DNA of 64,000 bases from Streptomyces klenkii (GCF_003626645.1 NZ_RBAM01000008.1:186001-250000), one strand, 5' to 3'; counted from the first letter of the stretch, positions 1-8,123 are shown. The notes: generated by a model from the sequence alone, not told the origin. A program made the numbers and translations.

Positions 1-759
1 CGCAGCCTGGGCGAGACGCAGTGCCTGGATGTAGTACCGCTGGGCGAGCCCGGGCTGCCCGGTGTCGACGGCCATGTACCCGGCGAGTTCGGTCAACCGT
101 GCGACGGCGGCGAACAATTCGCGCCCCACGGACTCCCGGTAGGACCCGGCGAGCAGCCCGGAGACGACGCTGTTGAGGTAGTGGACGACAACGGGCCGAA
201 CATGCCCACTGCCGTACCGGTGATCGAGCTCAACGAGCGCCTCAGTAGTAGCCCGCACGGCATCCACGTCGGAGGCCCCCACCCGCGCCCCCGCGTTCCG
301 CGCGACCTGCGGATCGGCCCCGGTGATGAGCCAGTCGCGGCTCGGTTCGACGAGCGCGGACGAGGCGACGGACGTCCCGCTGAGGAAGTCCCGGCGCCCG
401 ACGTCGCTGCGCCACAGCTCACACACCTGCTCGATCGCGCCGAGCACGGTGGGCGAGAACTGGAGGCCGACGCCGGAGGCGAGGTTCTTGCCGTTCGCCA
501 TGCCGATCTCGTCGATGGTGACGGTGCGCCCGAGCTTGCGGCCGAGCGCCTCGGCGATGATGGCCGGGGCCCGCCCGCGCGGCTGCTGGCCGCGCAGCCA
601 GCGGGCTACGGACGTTTTGTCGTAGCGCAGGTCGAGCCCGTGCTCGGCACCGCACATATTGACGCGCCGGGCGAGGCCGGCGTTGGAGCAGGCGGCTTCC
701 TGAATGAGCGCCTGCAGCCGTTCGTTCGGCTGCCGCGCCACGAGTGGCCGTGCGGCCAT
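1..759 (-). CDS. XRE-type transcriptional regulator (3' end outside window)
   Basis: The reading frame is open from an ATG at 759 to the window edge (253 codons), so the C-terminus is missing. It starts MAARPLVARQPNERL. Residues about 10-60 look like a helix-turn-helix of the Streptomyces XRE type (LARRVN, then DKTSVARWLRGQQPRG). A TPR-like all-helical region follows, with WRSDVGRRDFL and LTELAGYMAVDTGQPGLAQRYYIQ. Family knowledge: such proteins are cytoplasmic regulators of development or antibiotic production in Streptomyces. The target cannot be told from sequence. A palindrome at 818-830 lies about 60 bp upstream of the start and could be its own operator. The gene is divergent from the primase-polymerase gene at 1101. 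Confidence 0.85.
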   Translation of the reverse strand, partial: MAARPLVARQPNERLQALIQEAACSNAGLARRVNMCGAEHGLDLRYDKTSVARWLRGQQPRGRAPAIIAEALGRKLGRTVTIDEIGMANGKNLASGVGLQFSPTVLGAIEQVCELWRSDVGRRDFLSGTSVASSALVEPSRDWLITGADPQVARNAGARVGASDVDAVRATTEALVELDHRYGSGHVRPVVVHYLNSVVSGLLAGSYRESVGRELFAAVARLTELAGYMAVDTGQPGLAQRYYIQALRLAQAA

Positions 760-1100
760 GCTGTACCCCCTGGGACTGCTAAGCGTTCGCGGCGCGGTCC
801 GCCGCGGAATGCGGAGAAGCTGTGACAGCTGACACTGACTGCTGCGCTGACTGCGTCTTCCCCTGTGATCTTTGCCCCCTGAATGTCCGGAGAATGCGGA
901 CTTAACGGTAATGACAGCAAAGGCGGCAATGGCCAGACAATGACTGTCTCGCCCCGTCGCCGGACAGGTGGCTACCCAGCCTCGGCGGTCAACCCGCGTC
1001 TGCGCCCCCGTACATGCATCCGTGCGCCCCACGTGCATGCCCTGGCACCGCCCACAAGCGTGAGCCTGAGCCGTAACCCCTCGTGACAGGGGGAGTTGTG
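760..1100. other. Divergent intergenic region
   Basis: About 340 bp separate the divergent XRE and primase-polymerase genes. It holds a small palindrome at 818-830 (listed separately) and a weak stem at 888-904 (GTCCG/CGGAC). No convincing coding sequence was seen on either strand. Confidence 0.5.
818..830. promoter_or_regulatory. Palindrome AGCTGTgACAGCT, possible operator
   Basis: A perfect 6-1-6 palindrome lies in the divergent promoter region upstream of the XRE regulator start at 759. Autoregulation by that regulator is inference only. Confidence 0.35.
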
Positions 1101-1775
1101 ATGGGCGTGGAAGAGACCATCGCAGTAGGAGCCCCGCACCTCCCCCAACAGCGCAGCGAGCAACTGCTGGACGCCGCTGTCAGGTACGCGGAGGAGCGGC
1201 ACTGGGACGTATTCGGCGGCACGTGGCTGAAGGTGGAGGAGGGGCGGGAGTACTGCTCGTGCGGTGATCTCGGCTGCCCCTCCCCCGGTGCGCACCCGGA
1301 CCGCCCGGACTGGGCCACGCAGGCCACCGGCAGCGCGGTCGCCATCCGCCGCATGTGGGAGCAGCAGCCCGCCGCTTCGGTCCTGCTTCCGACGGGCCGC
1401 ACGTTCGACGCGCTGGACGTCCCGGAGACGGCGGGCTGCCTGGCGCTGGCCCGGATGGAGCGGATGAACGTCCAGCTGGGGCCGATCACGTGCACCCCGT
1501 TCCGCCGGATGCTGTTCTTCGTGCTGCCCGGCGGGGCGCTGAAGGTGGGGGACGCCGCCCGGAAGCTGGGCTGGCACCCGACGTCGCTGGATCTGATCGC
1601 GCGCGGCGAGGGCGACTACGTGGTCGCGCCGCCCACCCGCGTGGGGACGCGCGGTTCGGTGCAGTGGGCGCGCCAGCCCACGGTCGCCAACCGCTGGCTG
1701 CCGGACGCGGACGAGCTGGTGAGCGCGCTCGCCTACGCGTGCGGACGGGATGCGGCGGACGCCCGCCGCAGGTGA
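1101..1775 (+). CDS. Bifunctional DNA primase/polymerase N-terminal domain protein
   Basis: 224-residue protein. The ATG at 1101 is preferred over the in-frame GTG at 1083 because CAGGGGGA lies seven bases before it. The N-terminal half carries the Prim-Pol hallmark region: a Cys-rich CSCGDLGCPSPGAHP segment and a following W, as in the N-terminal domain of plasmid and actinomycete primase-polymerases. Most of the protein is this one domain, so it is shorter than replicative primase-polymerases and has no helicase part. Many Streptomyces carry such stand-alone proteins near XRE regulators; their role is not known. Whether it is catalytically active cannot be decided here. Confidence 0.75.
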   Translation: MGVEETIAVGAPHLPQQRSEQLLDAAVRYAEERHWDVFGGTWLKVEEGREYCSCGDLGCPSPGAHPDRPDWATQATGSAVAIRRMWEQQPAASVLLPTGRTFDALDVPETAGCLALARMERMNVQLGPITCTPFRRMLFFVLPGGALKVGDAARKLGWHPTSLDLIARGEGDYVVAPPTRVGTRGSVQWARQPTVANRWLPDADELVSALAYACGRDAADARRR

Positions 1776-1821
1776 CGTGCGCTGCGGCGGGCGCCGTAGG
1801 GGCCCGGGTCGGCCGGGGAGG

Positions 1822-3255
1822 TCAGCCGAGCTCGCGCGCCTCGGCCACGTACCCGTCGGGCCGTACGAGAAGGGCCGTGCGACGGGCGTCGGCGCGGGTG
1901 ACCGTGGTGACGCCCGTCTCCTGCCGGGGCGGTGCGCCCGCCTCGCGCGGCAGCACGCGCACGTGTGTCCCGGCGCGCAGCGCCTCGTACAGGCGAGTGG
2001 GCTCGCCCGCGCGCTCCGCGAGCGGCAGGTCGGGCGCGCGGCGCCCGGTGAGCGGGTGGGATCCGGGCGGGGCGGGATAGCTGATGCCGATGCCGGAGAC
2101 CACGAGGGCGCCGCGGTTCGCGGCGAACGGGAGGGACACGGCGGCCAGGGCGGCGGTGTCGCGCAGGCGGCGGGTGACGGGCGAGGTGAGCAGGACGCCC
2201 CGCACGATGGCGCCGCTCACGCGCAGCACCAGCTTGCCGACGGGGTGGCGCTCGTCGTGGTAGCTGTCGAGCAGGGACTCGGGCGCCGTGCCCTTGAGGA
2301 CGGCGGCGAGCTTCCAGGAGAGGTTGGCGGCGTCCTGGAGGCCCGTGTTCATGCCGAGGCCTCCGGCGGGCGAGTGGACGTGGGCGGCGTCGCCGGCGAG
2401 GAAGACGCGGCCCTCGCGGTAGCGCGGCACCTGCCGCTCGTCGCTGTGGAAGCGCGAGGTCCAGCGCGGGTCGTGCATGCCGAAGTCGGTGCCGAAGGCG
2501 GCCCGGGTGACGGCCTTGAGCTCCTCGAAGTCGACGGGGGCGGTGGACGGCAGGTCCGAGCCGTGCACCCAGGCGATGGCGCGGTAGTAGCCGTCGCCGA
2601 AGGGCACGAGGAAGGCGAAGCCTTCCTTGACGCCCCGGAAGGCCGGCAGCCCCGGGGGCGCGGTGTCGAGGCGCACGTCGGCGAGCATGACGGACCGGAG
2701 CACGGACTTCCCGGGGAAGGGCAGGCCGAGCGCCTTGCGGACGGCGCTGCGCACACCGTCGGCGCCGACGGCGTAGGCGGCGCGCAGGGTCTCGGCCGCG
2801 CCGTCGGCGGTGCGGATCTCGACGTCGACGCCGTCCGCGTCCTGGCGCAGCCCGGTGACCTCCGCCCCGCGCCGCAGCACGGCCCCGGCCTTCAGGGCCC
2901 GCTCCTCCAGCACCCGCTCCGTCTCGTACTGCGGCGTGAGCAGGACGCCGGGGAAGCGGGTGGGCAGCCGGGTCATGTCGATGCCCCCGCGGCCGAAGAA
3001 GCGCACGCCCGGGGTGAAGGACCCGGTGGCGATCAGGGCCTCGGCGATGCCGCGGGCGTCGAAGGTCTCCAGCGTGCGCGCGTGCACGGCGAACGCCCGG
3101 GTGAGGTTCGACTCCTGTGCCCGTTTCTCCACCAGCGTCACCCGCACGCCGGCGGCGGCGAGATCCCCTGCGAGCAGCAGCCCGGTGGGACCGGCGCCGA
3201 CGACGAGGACGCCGGCAGGGGCGGGGGCGGCCTGGGGAGGGAGCGAGGACGACAT
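1822..3255 (-). CDS. FAD-dependent aromatic-ring monooxygenase (class A)
   Basis: 477 residues, a normal length for the PheA/TetX/rifampicin-monooxygenase group of single-component flavoprotein hydroxylases. The dinucleotide-binding GxGxxG is at the N-terminus (VVGAGPTGLLLAG), the DG motif follows (YAVGADGVRSAVR), and the second FAD motif is clear (GDAAHVHSPAGGLGMNTG). The reaction expected is NAD(P)H- and O2-dependent hydroxylation of an aromatic substrate in the cytoplasm; the substrate is unknown. The start at 3255 was chosen because GAGGTG lies six bases upstream. The longer frame up to 3306 runs through 7-bp tandem repeats. A good promoter is visible at 3321-3349. The neighbouring alpha/beta hydrolase could act on the same compound class (inference). 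Confidence 0.88.
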   Translation of the reverse strand: MSSSLPPQAAPAPAGVLVVGAGPTGLLLAGDLAAAGVRVTLVEKRAQESNLTRAFAVHARTLETFDARGIAEALIATGSFTPGVRFFGRGGIDMTRLPTRFPGVLLTPQYETERVLEERALKAGAVLRRGAEVTGLRQDADGVDVEIRTADGAAETLRAAYAVGADGVRSAVRKALGLPFPGKSVLRSVMLADVRLDTAPPGLPAFRGVKEGFAFLVPFGDGYYRAIAWVHGSDLPSTAPVDFEELKAVTRAAFGTDFGMHDPRWTSRFHSDERQVPRYREGRVFLAGDAAHVHSPAGGLGMNTGLQDAANLSWKLAAVLKGTAPESLLDSYHDERHPVGKLVLRVSGAIVRGVLLTSPVTRRLRDTAALAAVSLPFAANRGALVVSGIGISYPAPPGSHPLTGRRAPDLPLAERAGEPTRLYEALRAGTHVRVLPREAGAPPRQETGVTTVTRADARRTALLVRPDGYVAEARELG

Positions 3256-3269
3256 GACGGCACCTCGGA

Positions 3270-3297
3270 TGACTCGTGGCTCGTGGCTCATGACTCG
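3270..3297. repeat. 7-bp tandem array upstream of the monooxygenase
   Basis: Four units of TGACTCG/TGGCTCG/TGGCTCA/TGACTCG lie in the 5' untranslated region of the monooxygenase gene. Another example of short tandem arrays at gene ends in this window. Confidence 0.7.
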
Positions 3298-3320
3298 TGC
3301 GGGCATCTGGCCTTACTGCC

Positions 3321-3359
3321 AGTGCACACCCGCACCCGAGATATGTCAACGCTTGTTGA
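3321..3359 (-). promoter_or_regulatory. Promoter with overlapping palindrome for the monooxygenase
   Basis: On the minus strand a perfect -35 box TTGACA (3344-3349) is followed after 17 bp by TGCACT (3321-3326). A palindrome TCAACgcttGTTGA (3346-3359) overlaps the -35 box, a typical position for a TetR- or MarR-type repressor site. No matching regulator gene lies next to it. Confidence 0.6.
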
Positions 3360-3380
3360 ATTAATGTGCAGCGCCCCCGC

Positions 3381-4268
3381 CTACGCCGGCAGGACCGACT
3401 CCAGGAACGACTCCACGGCGCGGCGCCAGCCCTCGGGCTGCTCGTAGTGGACGAGGTGGCCCGCGTCGGAGATCTCGGCGTACGCGCCGCGGGGCAGGAC
3501 GCGGACCATCTCCTGGGCCTCGGCGCGGCCGAGCTCGCTGTCGGGGCCGCGGACGACGAGGGCCGGGCACTCGACGAGGGCGAGCTCCTCCCAGTGCGCG
3601 TCGTGGGCGTAGGTCTCGCGGGCCTGGAGCATCTGGCGGCGGGAGAAGGCCGGGCGCCAGCCGTCGGCGCGCTCGGCCATGATCTCGGCGTAGTAGTCGC
3701 CGCGGGCGGGCCGGGGGCGCTCCAGGGTGGGGTCGCCCTCGGCGAACCACTTGCGGACGTCCGCGAGCGTGGCGAAGGGGACCGGCCAGGAGCGGAACCA
3801 CTCGCCCCACTCGCGCTGGGTGGCGGCGCCCAGCGCGGACGCCCGCATGTCGCAGATGACCAGGGCGCGGACCAGGTCGGGGCGGCGGGCGGCGAGCTGC
3901 CAGGCGGTGAGCGCGCCCATGGCGTGGCCGATCAGGACGGCGGGGGCGAGCTCCAGGGACTCGATCGCGGCCACGGCATCGGCGATGTAGGCGTCGCGGG
4001 TGTACGGGCCCTCCGCCGGGCGCTCGCTGCGGCCGTGGCCCCGCTGGTCGAGGGCGACCGCGCGGTGCCTGCCGGACAGCCAGCGGGCGGTCTCCGCCCA
4101 GTGCGCGGCGCGGCCCATCAGGCCGTGGAGCATCAGGACCGCGCCGGGGCCGCTCCTCGCGGCCTCCCCGGCTCCCCCCGCCCCGCAGGGGTGCTTGGGC
4201 GGATCGGCGAACTCCCAGGCCGCGAGCCGTACCCCGCCGCTCCCACTCACGTCGATGCGCCGAACCAT
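3381..4268 (-). CDS. Alpha/beta hydrolase-fold protein lacking the nucleophile serine
   Basis: 295 residues from ATG 4268 (GGAGG 11 bases upstream; a GTG at 4280 overlaps that site). The fold is typical: HGLMGRAAHW oxyanion loop, nucleophile elbow, acidic residue region VRGPDSELG, and final DAGHLVHYEQPEGW histidine. The nucleophile elbow reads GHAMGA instead of GHSMGG, so residue 116 is Ala where Ser is expected. The codon (3921-3923) is clearly GCC. Either the protein is not a serine hydrolase or it acts as a binding or non-hydrolytic protein. It is transcribed toward the monooxygenase with about 125 bp between them. Confidence 0.85.
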   Translation of the reverse strand: MVRRIDVSGSGGVRLAAWEFADPPKHPCGAGGAGEAARSGPGAVLMLHGLMGRAAHWAETARWLSGRHRAVALDQRGHGRSERPAEGPYTRDAYIADAVAAIESLELAPAVLIGHAMGALTAWQLAARRPDLVRALVICDMRASALGAATQREWGEWFRSWPVPFATLADVRKWFAEGDPTLERPRPARGDYYAEIMAERADGWRPAFSRRQMLQARETYAHDAHWEELALVECPALVVRGPDSELGRAEAQEMVRVLPRGAYAEISDAGHLVHYEQPEGWRRAVESFLESVLPA

Positions 4269-4283
4269 GAGCCCTGGCACCTC

Positions 4284-4625
4284 CTACTCTTCCCCGAGCA
4301 GCTCCACGATCACGATATCGAACTCAGATTCGAATACAGGCTCAACGCGCACAACACCCCTCGTTCGAGTGACCTCAGGGAAGGGTTGACCGGCGGCACC
4401 CAGGGGATTAATCGACCTGGGCGCGGACTGCTCGGGGAAGAAGGTCCGCGGGGCGGACCCTGGGAGCTCGGGGCTCCGGGTCGCCACGGGGGTAAATGGG
4501 GAGGCAGGGCCCCGGCTGCCCGGAAGGGCGCCGGGGCCCTCGTCACGCCCCGCCGGCCTCATCGCAGCCCCCCTCCCCGAGACAGCGGCGTGCCGCGCAT
4601 ATGCGCGCCAGCGACAGCGTGGCAC
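4284..4625 (-). CDS. Possible small hypothetical protein upstream of the hydrolase
   Basis: A 113-codon frame ends with TAG directly at the ribosome binding site of the alpha/beta hydrolase. Its last 25 residues (VRVEPVFESEFDIVIVELL) look protein-like, with alternating hydrophobic and acidic positions, but the codon bias there is weak and the N-terminal half is Pro/Arg/Ala-rich and could be noise. The true start is probably shorter. I do not recognise a family. It may be a non-coding leader instead. Confidence 0.25.
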   Translation of the reverse strand: MPRCRWRAYARHAAVSGRGAAMRPAGRDEGPGALPGSRGPASPFTPVATRSPELPGSAPRTFFPEQSAPRSINPLGAAGQPFPEVTRTRGVVRVEPVFESEFDIVIVELLGEE

Positions 4626-4692
4626 GGCCGGAGCGGCTCCGTGCCCGTTCCGCGGACTCCAGCCAGATTCAAGGGAGTTGGCGCAGCAAGAC

Positions 4693-4735
4693 GCCCCGCG
4701 GCGGGCTGCGCGGGGCAGCCCGGGCCGGCGGGGCG
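4693..4735. terminator. GC-rich hairpin after dmdR1
   Basis: GCCCCGC (about 4693) pairs with GCGGGGC (about 4729), with a further inner stem. It lies downstream of the dmdR1 stop on the minus strand. There is no T-tract, as is usual in Streptomyces. Confidence 0.45.
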
Positions 4736-4756
4736 CAAGTGAGACGCGAGGCGGCG

Positions 4757-4833
4757 GCTCAGCGCTCGGCGACGAAGCCTCGGCTCTTGACGGCGAAAGC
4801 CTTGACGACGAAAGCTCAGCGCTTGGCGACGAA
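4757..4833. repeat. Degenerate tandem copies of the dmdR1 3' end
   Basis: The last codons and stop of dmdR1 read (minus strand) TTCGTCGCCAAGCGCTGAGC at 4814-4833. A copy differing at one base lies at 4757-4776, and two degenerate copies (TTTCGTCGTCAAG, TTTCGCCGTCAAG) fill the space between. The gene end with its stop codon has therefore been duplicated in tandem. Confidence 0.75.
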
Positions 4834-5508
4834 GACGTGCGCCGCGATGTCCGGCTCCAGCTCCGTGGCCTCGCCGCTGCTGCCGACGATCACGCCGCCG
4901 GCCGAATCCGTCACGCTGACCACCGCGCCGGGCTGCACGCCCGCGCGCCGCAGCGAATACATCAGCTGGGCGTCCGTCTGGATGGGCTCACCGATCCGGC
5001 GTACGACCACGGTCTTGCCGTCGGACCCGGCGTCCAGGTCCATCAGGCTGACCATGTCCTCATTGAGCAGCGGGTCCGGCTCGGCCTTCTCGCCCAGCTC
5101 CTCCAGGCCCGGGATGGGATTGCCGTACGGCGACTCGGTGGGGTGGCGCAGGAGCTCCAGCACGCGGCGCTCCACGGCCTCGCTCATCACGTGCTCCCAG
5201 CGGCAGGCCTCGGCGTGGACCTGCTCCCACTCCAGGCCGATCACGTCGACCAGCAGGCACTCGGCGAGGCGGTGCTTGCGCATGACGCGCGTGGCCAGCC
5301 GGCGGCCCTCCTCCGTGAGCTCCAGGTGCCGGTCGCCCGCGACGGACACCAGGCCGTCGCGCTCCATGCGTGCCACGGTCTGGCTGACCGTCGGGCCGCT
5401 CTGGTCGAGCCGCTCGGCGATCCGGGCACGCATGGGGACCACACCCTCCTCCTCCAGCTCGAGAATGGTGCGGAGATACATCTCCGTGGTGTCGATCAGT
5501 CCGGACAT
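4816..5508 (-). CDS. dmdR1: Iron-dependent repressor of the DtxR/IdeR family (DmdR1-like)
   Basis: 230 residues, the size of DtxR. The N-terminal winged helix (MSGLIDTTEMYLRTI, then SGPTVSQTVARMERDGLV) is followed by the dimerisation domain and a C-terminal SH3-like domain. All metal ligands of DtxR are present: Met10, the ancillary His and Glu of HRLAE and the His of VHAEACRWEH, and Cys-Glu-His in CRWEHVMSE. The Cys marks the iron-type subgroup rather than manganese-type MntR, whose equivalent residue is Glu. With Fe(II) bound, such proteins repress siderophore genes by binding 19-bp iron boxes; one candidate lies at 41499 in this window. In S. coelicolor an antiparallel gene adm overlaps dmdR1, and long frames are open antisense here too. 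The divergent SIS gene follows. Confidence 0.92.
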   Translation of the reverse strand: MSGLIDTTEMYLRTILELEEEGVVPMRARIAERLDQSGPTVSQTVARMERDGLVSVAGDRHLELTEEGRRLATRVMRKHRLAECLLVDVIGLEWEQVHAEACRWEHVMSEAVERRVLELLRHPTESPYGNPIPGLEELGEKAEPDPLLNEDMVSLMDLDAGSDGKTVVVRRIGEPIQTDAQLMYSLRRAGVQPGAVVSVTDSAGGVIVGSSGEATELEPDIAAHVFVAKR

Positions 5509-5604
5509 GCGTGCCCCTCGATAAGTCGTGCGCGTGGCCCCTGGACCCAATTCTGACGCATGGCACCGACAACGGTGGCGGGTACGGCCCCGGCCCGCCC
5601 GCCG

Positions 5605-5705
5605 TATTGACAGGTCCGTGGTCCAGACCGCAACGTGATCCGCGCCACGAGCGTACGCCCAGACCGTACGCGCCACCGGATCTCGATCTAAGGAGCCCCG
5701 CAGCG
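5605..5705 (+). promoter_or_regulatory. Possible promoter and RBS of the SIS gene
   Basis: TTGACA at about 5606 is a perfect -35 box. The -10 region 17-18 bp later (CAACGT) is poor. AAGGAG near 5691 gives a clear ribosome binding site before the ATG at 5706. Confidence 0.35.
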
Positions 5706-6464
5706 ATGAGCGAGAACAAGCTGGCCGGGCAGTTCTTCGACGCCGCGATCGGGCTGCTCCAGCGGGTGCGCGACGAGGAGGCGGAGCACATCACGGCCGC
5801 GGCGGCCCTGCTCGCCGACACCGTGGCCGACGGCGGCCGGCTCTTCGTCTTCGGCGCGGGCCACTCCGCGCTCCCCGCCCAGGACGTCGTCTACCGCGCG
5901 GGCGGCCTCGCCCTGATCAACCTCCTCGCCGTCCCCGGAGTCGTCGGCCTCGACGTCATGCCGGCCACCCTCGGCAGCGCCCTGGAGCGCGTCGACGGCC
6001 TGGCCGGCGCGGTCCTCGACACCAGCCCCGTCCAGGCCGGCGACGTCCTGGTCGTCATCTCCCTCTCCGGCCGCAACTCCCTGCCCGTCGAAATGGCCAT
6101 GAACGCCCGCGCGCTGGGCGTCCGCGTCATCGGCGTCACCTCCCTCGCCTACGCCGAGCACACCAAGTCCCGCCACGCCTCCGGCACCTTCCTCAAGGAC
6201 CACTGCGACCTCGTCATCGACAGCAAGGTCGACATCGGCGACGCGGAGCTCACGGCGGACAACATCGCGGCCCCCTTCGGCCCCGCGTCGACGGTCGTCA
6301 CCAGCGCCCTGATGCAGGCGGTCGTCGCCGCCGCCGCGGGCGAACTCGCCGCCCGCGGCATCGACCCGCCGATGCTGCGCTCGGGGAACGTCGACGGCGG
6401 ACACGACTGGAACGGGCGGCTGCTGGAGGAGTACGGGGACCGGATCTTCTTCCGTCACCGGTAA
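5706..6464 (+). CDS. SIS-domain sugar phosphate-binding protein
   Basis: 252 residues with one SIS fold: FVFGAGHSALPAQD phosphosugar loop near residue 45-60, VLVVISLSGRNSLPVEMA, and GVTSLAYAEH. The family (PF13580-like, related to GmhA and N-acetylmuramate-6-phosphate etherase N-parts) binds or isomerises phosphosugars or senses amino-sugar phosphates in the cytoplasm. The substrate here is unknown. Adjacency to a divergent iron regulator gene is conserved in Streptomyces as far as I know, but a functional link is not established. Strong RBS AAGGAG. Confidence 0.85.
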   Translation: MSENKLAGQFFDAAIGLLQRVRDEEAEHITAAAALLADTVADGGRLFVFGAGHSALPAQDVVYRAGGLALINLLAVPGVVGLDVMPATLGSALERVDGLAGAVLDTSPVQAGDVLVVISLSGRNSLPVEMAMNARALGVRVIGVTSLAYAEHTKSRHASGTFLKDHCDLVIDSKVDIGDAELTADNIAAPFGPASTVVTSALMQAVVAAAAGELAARGIDPPMLRSGNVDGGHDWNGRLLEEYGDRIFFRHR

Positions 6465-6495
6465 CACTCCGCAGGACGGGGGGCGGCCCGCAGCC

Positions 6496-7911
6496 CTACG
6501 GCGTCGGGCCCGCCAAGTCGATCGACGCCGCCACCCGGCACGCGATGTCTTCCGCGTACGTCGCGTCCGAGCGGTCGAAGGGGCGGCGGGACGGGCCGCG
6601 GAGGAAGGTGACCGTGCCCAGCGTGCGGCCGCGGCTGCGCAGGGCCGTGGCGAGGGCGTGGACCGTGCCCTCGGGCCACTTGCGGACGGTGGCCCACGTC
6701 TCGGTGCAGTCGGAGGCCGCGCGGACCGAGCCGCAGCGCTCGACGGCCTGCACGGCGGGATGCCCCTCCGGGTACGGCACGGGGAGGCCGCCGCGGCCCG
6801 TCGCCGGGCAGGGGCCCGGCGTGCCGGCGGGCGTGGTGGTGGCTCTGATCAGCCGGACCGGGGAATCGGGGTTCGCCTGCGGCTCGGGGAGCAGGTCGAT
6901 CAGGGCGTGGTCGGCGAAGCCGGCGAGGGCGAAGTCCAGGTAGAGGGAGGCCGCTTCCATGGGGTCCTCGCACTCGGCGACGGCCCGCCCGGCCCGGTGC
7001 AGCTGGCTGGCGCGGAAGCGCAGCCGGGCGCTGTCCTGCTCGGTGAGGCGGGCTGCGGTGACGTCCAGGAACAGCCAGGCCACGCCCAGCGGCACCGGCT
7101 CCTCGGCGAGCGGCGAGGCCAGCCGCACGAAGCCGCTGCGCCAGCAGCGCCGCTCGGGCGGGGCGCCGCCCTGGTCGCGGAGGGTCACCCACAGGTCGGT
7201 GGGGGCGGGCGGGGCGCCGGCCGCGAGGACGTGCTGGAGGGCGCCCTCGACCTCCTCCACGCCCTGCTCCAGCAGCTCGCCGAGCGGGCGGCCGAGGAGC
7301 GCGGTGCGGCCCGTGCGCAGGGCCCGCGCCGCGTGGGCGTTGGCGAGGGCGGGCCGCAGGTCGGCGTCGACGAGCACGACGCCCCACGACGCGTCCCCGA
7401 AGAGGGCCTCGCTGAGCGCGATGGAGCGCTCCAGGTCGATCTGGGTGTGCACCTCGCTGAACGCGCAGTACACCCCGGCGGGCCGCTCGCCCGCGCCCGG
7501 CACCGCCGACAGCTGGGTGCGGACCAGCACCCGCCCGCCGTCCTTGGTGAGCAGCGCGAATTCGTGGACGTGCCGCCCGGGGGACGCCATCGCCTCGGCC
7601 AGCCGGGCCGCGACCTCGGCGGCGTCCGCGGCCCGCACCGCCCAGCCGGCCAGGCCCTGCCGGCCGACGGCCTCCGCAGCGGTCCAGCCCAGTATCCGTT
7701 CGGCCTCGCGGTTCCAGTGGGTGACCGTGCCGTCGGCGTCGAAGGCGCACAGCGCGGTGTCCATGCCGTCGAGGAGCGCAGCGAGCAGGCCGGAGTCGTC
7801 GCTGTCGGAGGCTCGCTCGGAAGCGCGTTCGGCGGCGCCGCCCGCGGCTTCCCCGGCACCGGGTGCCGGGATCGCCGGGCGGGCAGGCCCTGACTTGTGT
7901 GGTGCGGTCAC
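6496..7911 (-). CDS. PAS-PAS-GAF sensory protein
   Basis: About 471 residues from GTG 7911 (GGGGG eight bases upstream); an ATG at 7959 in frame lacks an RBS. Order: a low-complexity Ala/Pro N-terminus, PAS1 (ALCAFDADGTVTHWNREAERILGW), PAS2 (GVVLVDADLRPALANAHAARAL), then a C-terminal GAF-like domain ending DATYAEDIACRVAASIDLA. This sensory architecture is common in Streptomyces PP2C/SpoIIE-type phosphatases, but no phosphatase, kinase or cyclase output domain is present. It probably works as a partner protein. The signal sensed is unknown. Confidence 0.8.
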   Translation of the reverse strand: MTAPHKSGPARPAIPAPGAGEAAGGAAERASERASDSDDSGLLAALLDGMDTALCAFDADGTVTHWNREAERILGWTAAEAVGRQGLAGWAVRAADAAEVAARLAEAMASPGRHVHEFALLTKDGGRVLVRTQLSAVPGAGERPAGVYCAFSEVHTQIDLERSIALSEALFGDASWGVVLVDADLRPALANAHAARALRTGRTALLGRPLGELLEQGVEEVEGALQHVLAAGAPPAPTDLWVTLRDQGGAPPERRCWRSGFVRLASPLAEEPVPLGVAWLFLDVTAARLTEQDSARLRFRASQLHRAGRAVAECEDPMEAASLYLDFALAGFADHALIDLLPEPQANPDSPVRLIRATTTPAGTPGPCPATGRGGLPVPYPEGHPAVQAVERCGSVRAASDCTETWATVRKWPEGTVHALATALRSRGRTLGTVTFLRGPSRRPFDRSDATYAEDIACRVAASIDLAGPTP

Positions 7912-8022
7912 GAGGTACCCCCAGCTGGACGCGTCTGCATGTCCTGCACGACGGGTCATTCAACTCGACCGTGACGGGCACCACACCGCCTTCGGGGAAA
8001 TCGTTGCCCACCGGAAATTCGG

Positions 8023-8051
8023 TTGTCGCTCACCGGCGTGCTTCCTAGGGT
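8023..8051 (+). promoter_or_regulatory. SigA/HrdB-type promoter of an orphan transcript
   Basis: TTGTCG (8023-8028), 17-bp spacer, TAGGGT (8046-8051, matching TANNNT). It fires to the right into a short unit with an RBS (GGGAGG, 8068-8073), a 12-codon frame and a long hairpin. No annotated-size gene follows on this strand. Confidence 0.6.
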
Positions 8052-8084
8052 GGTGCGCACACGAGAAGGGAGGTGGTTCGGGAC

Positions 8085-8123
8085 ATGATTTCAGTCCGGA
8101 CGCGTGAGGTGACTGCGGGCTAG
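8085..8123 (+). CDS. Possible 12-residue leader peptide
   Basis: ATG ... TAG encodes MISVRTREVTAG. GGGAGG lies 11 bases before the ATG; an in-frame GTG at 8073 would add four residues (VVRD). The stop codon sits in a small stem (CGGGC/GCCCG around 8116-8129). Shifting one base after codon 12 opens a further 45 very basic codons to a TAA near 8263, so recoding is conceivable but unproven. Such short reading frames are usual for attenuation leaders, yet no gene in this orientation follows. Confidence 0.35.
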   Translation: MISVRTREVTAG

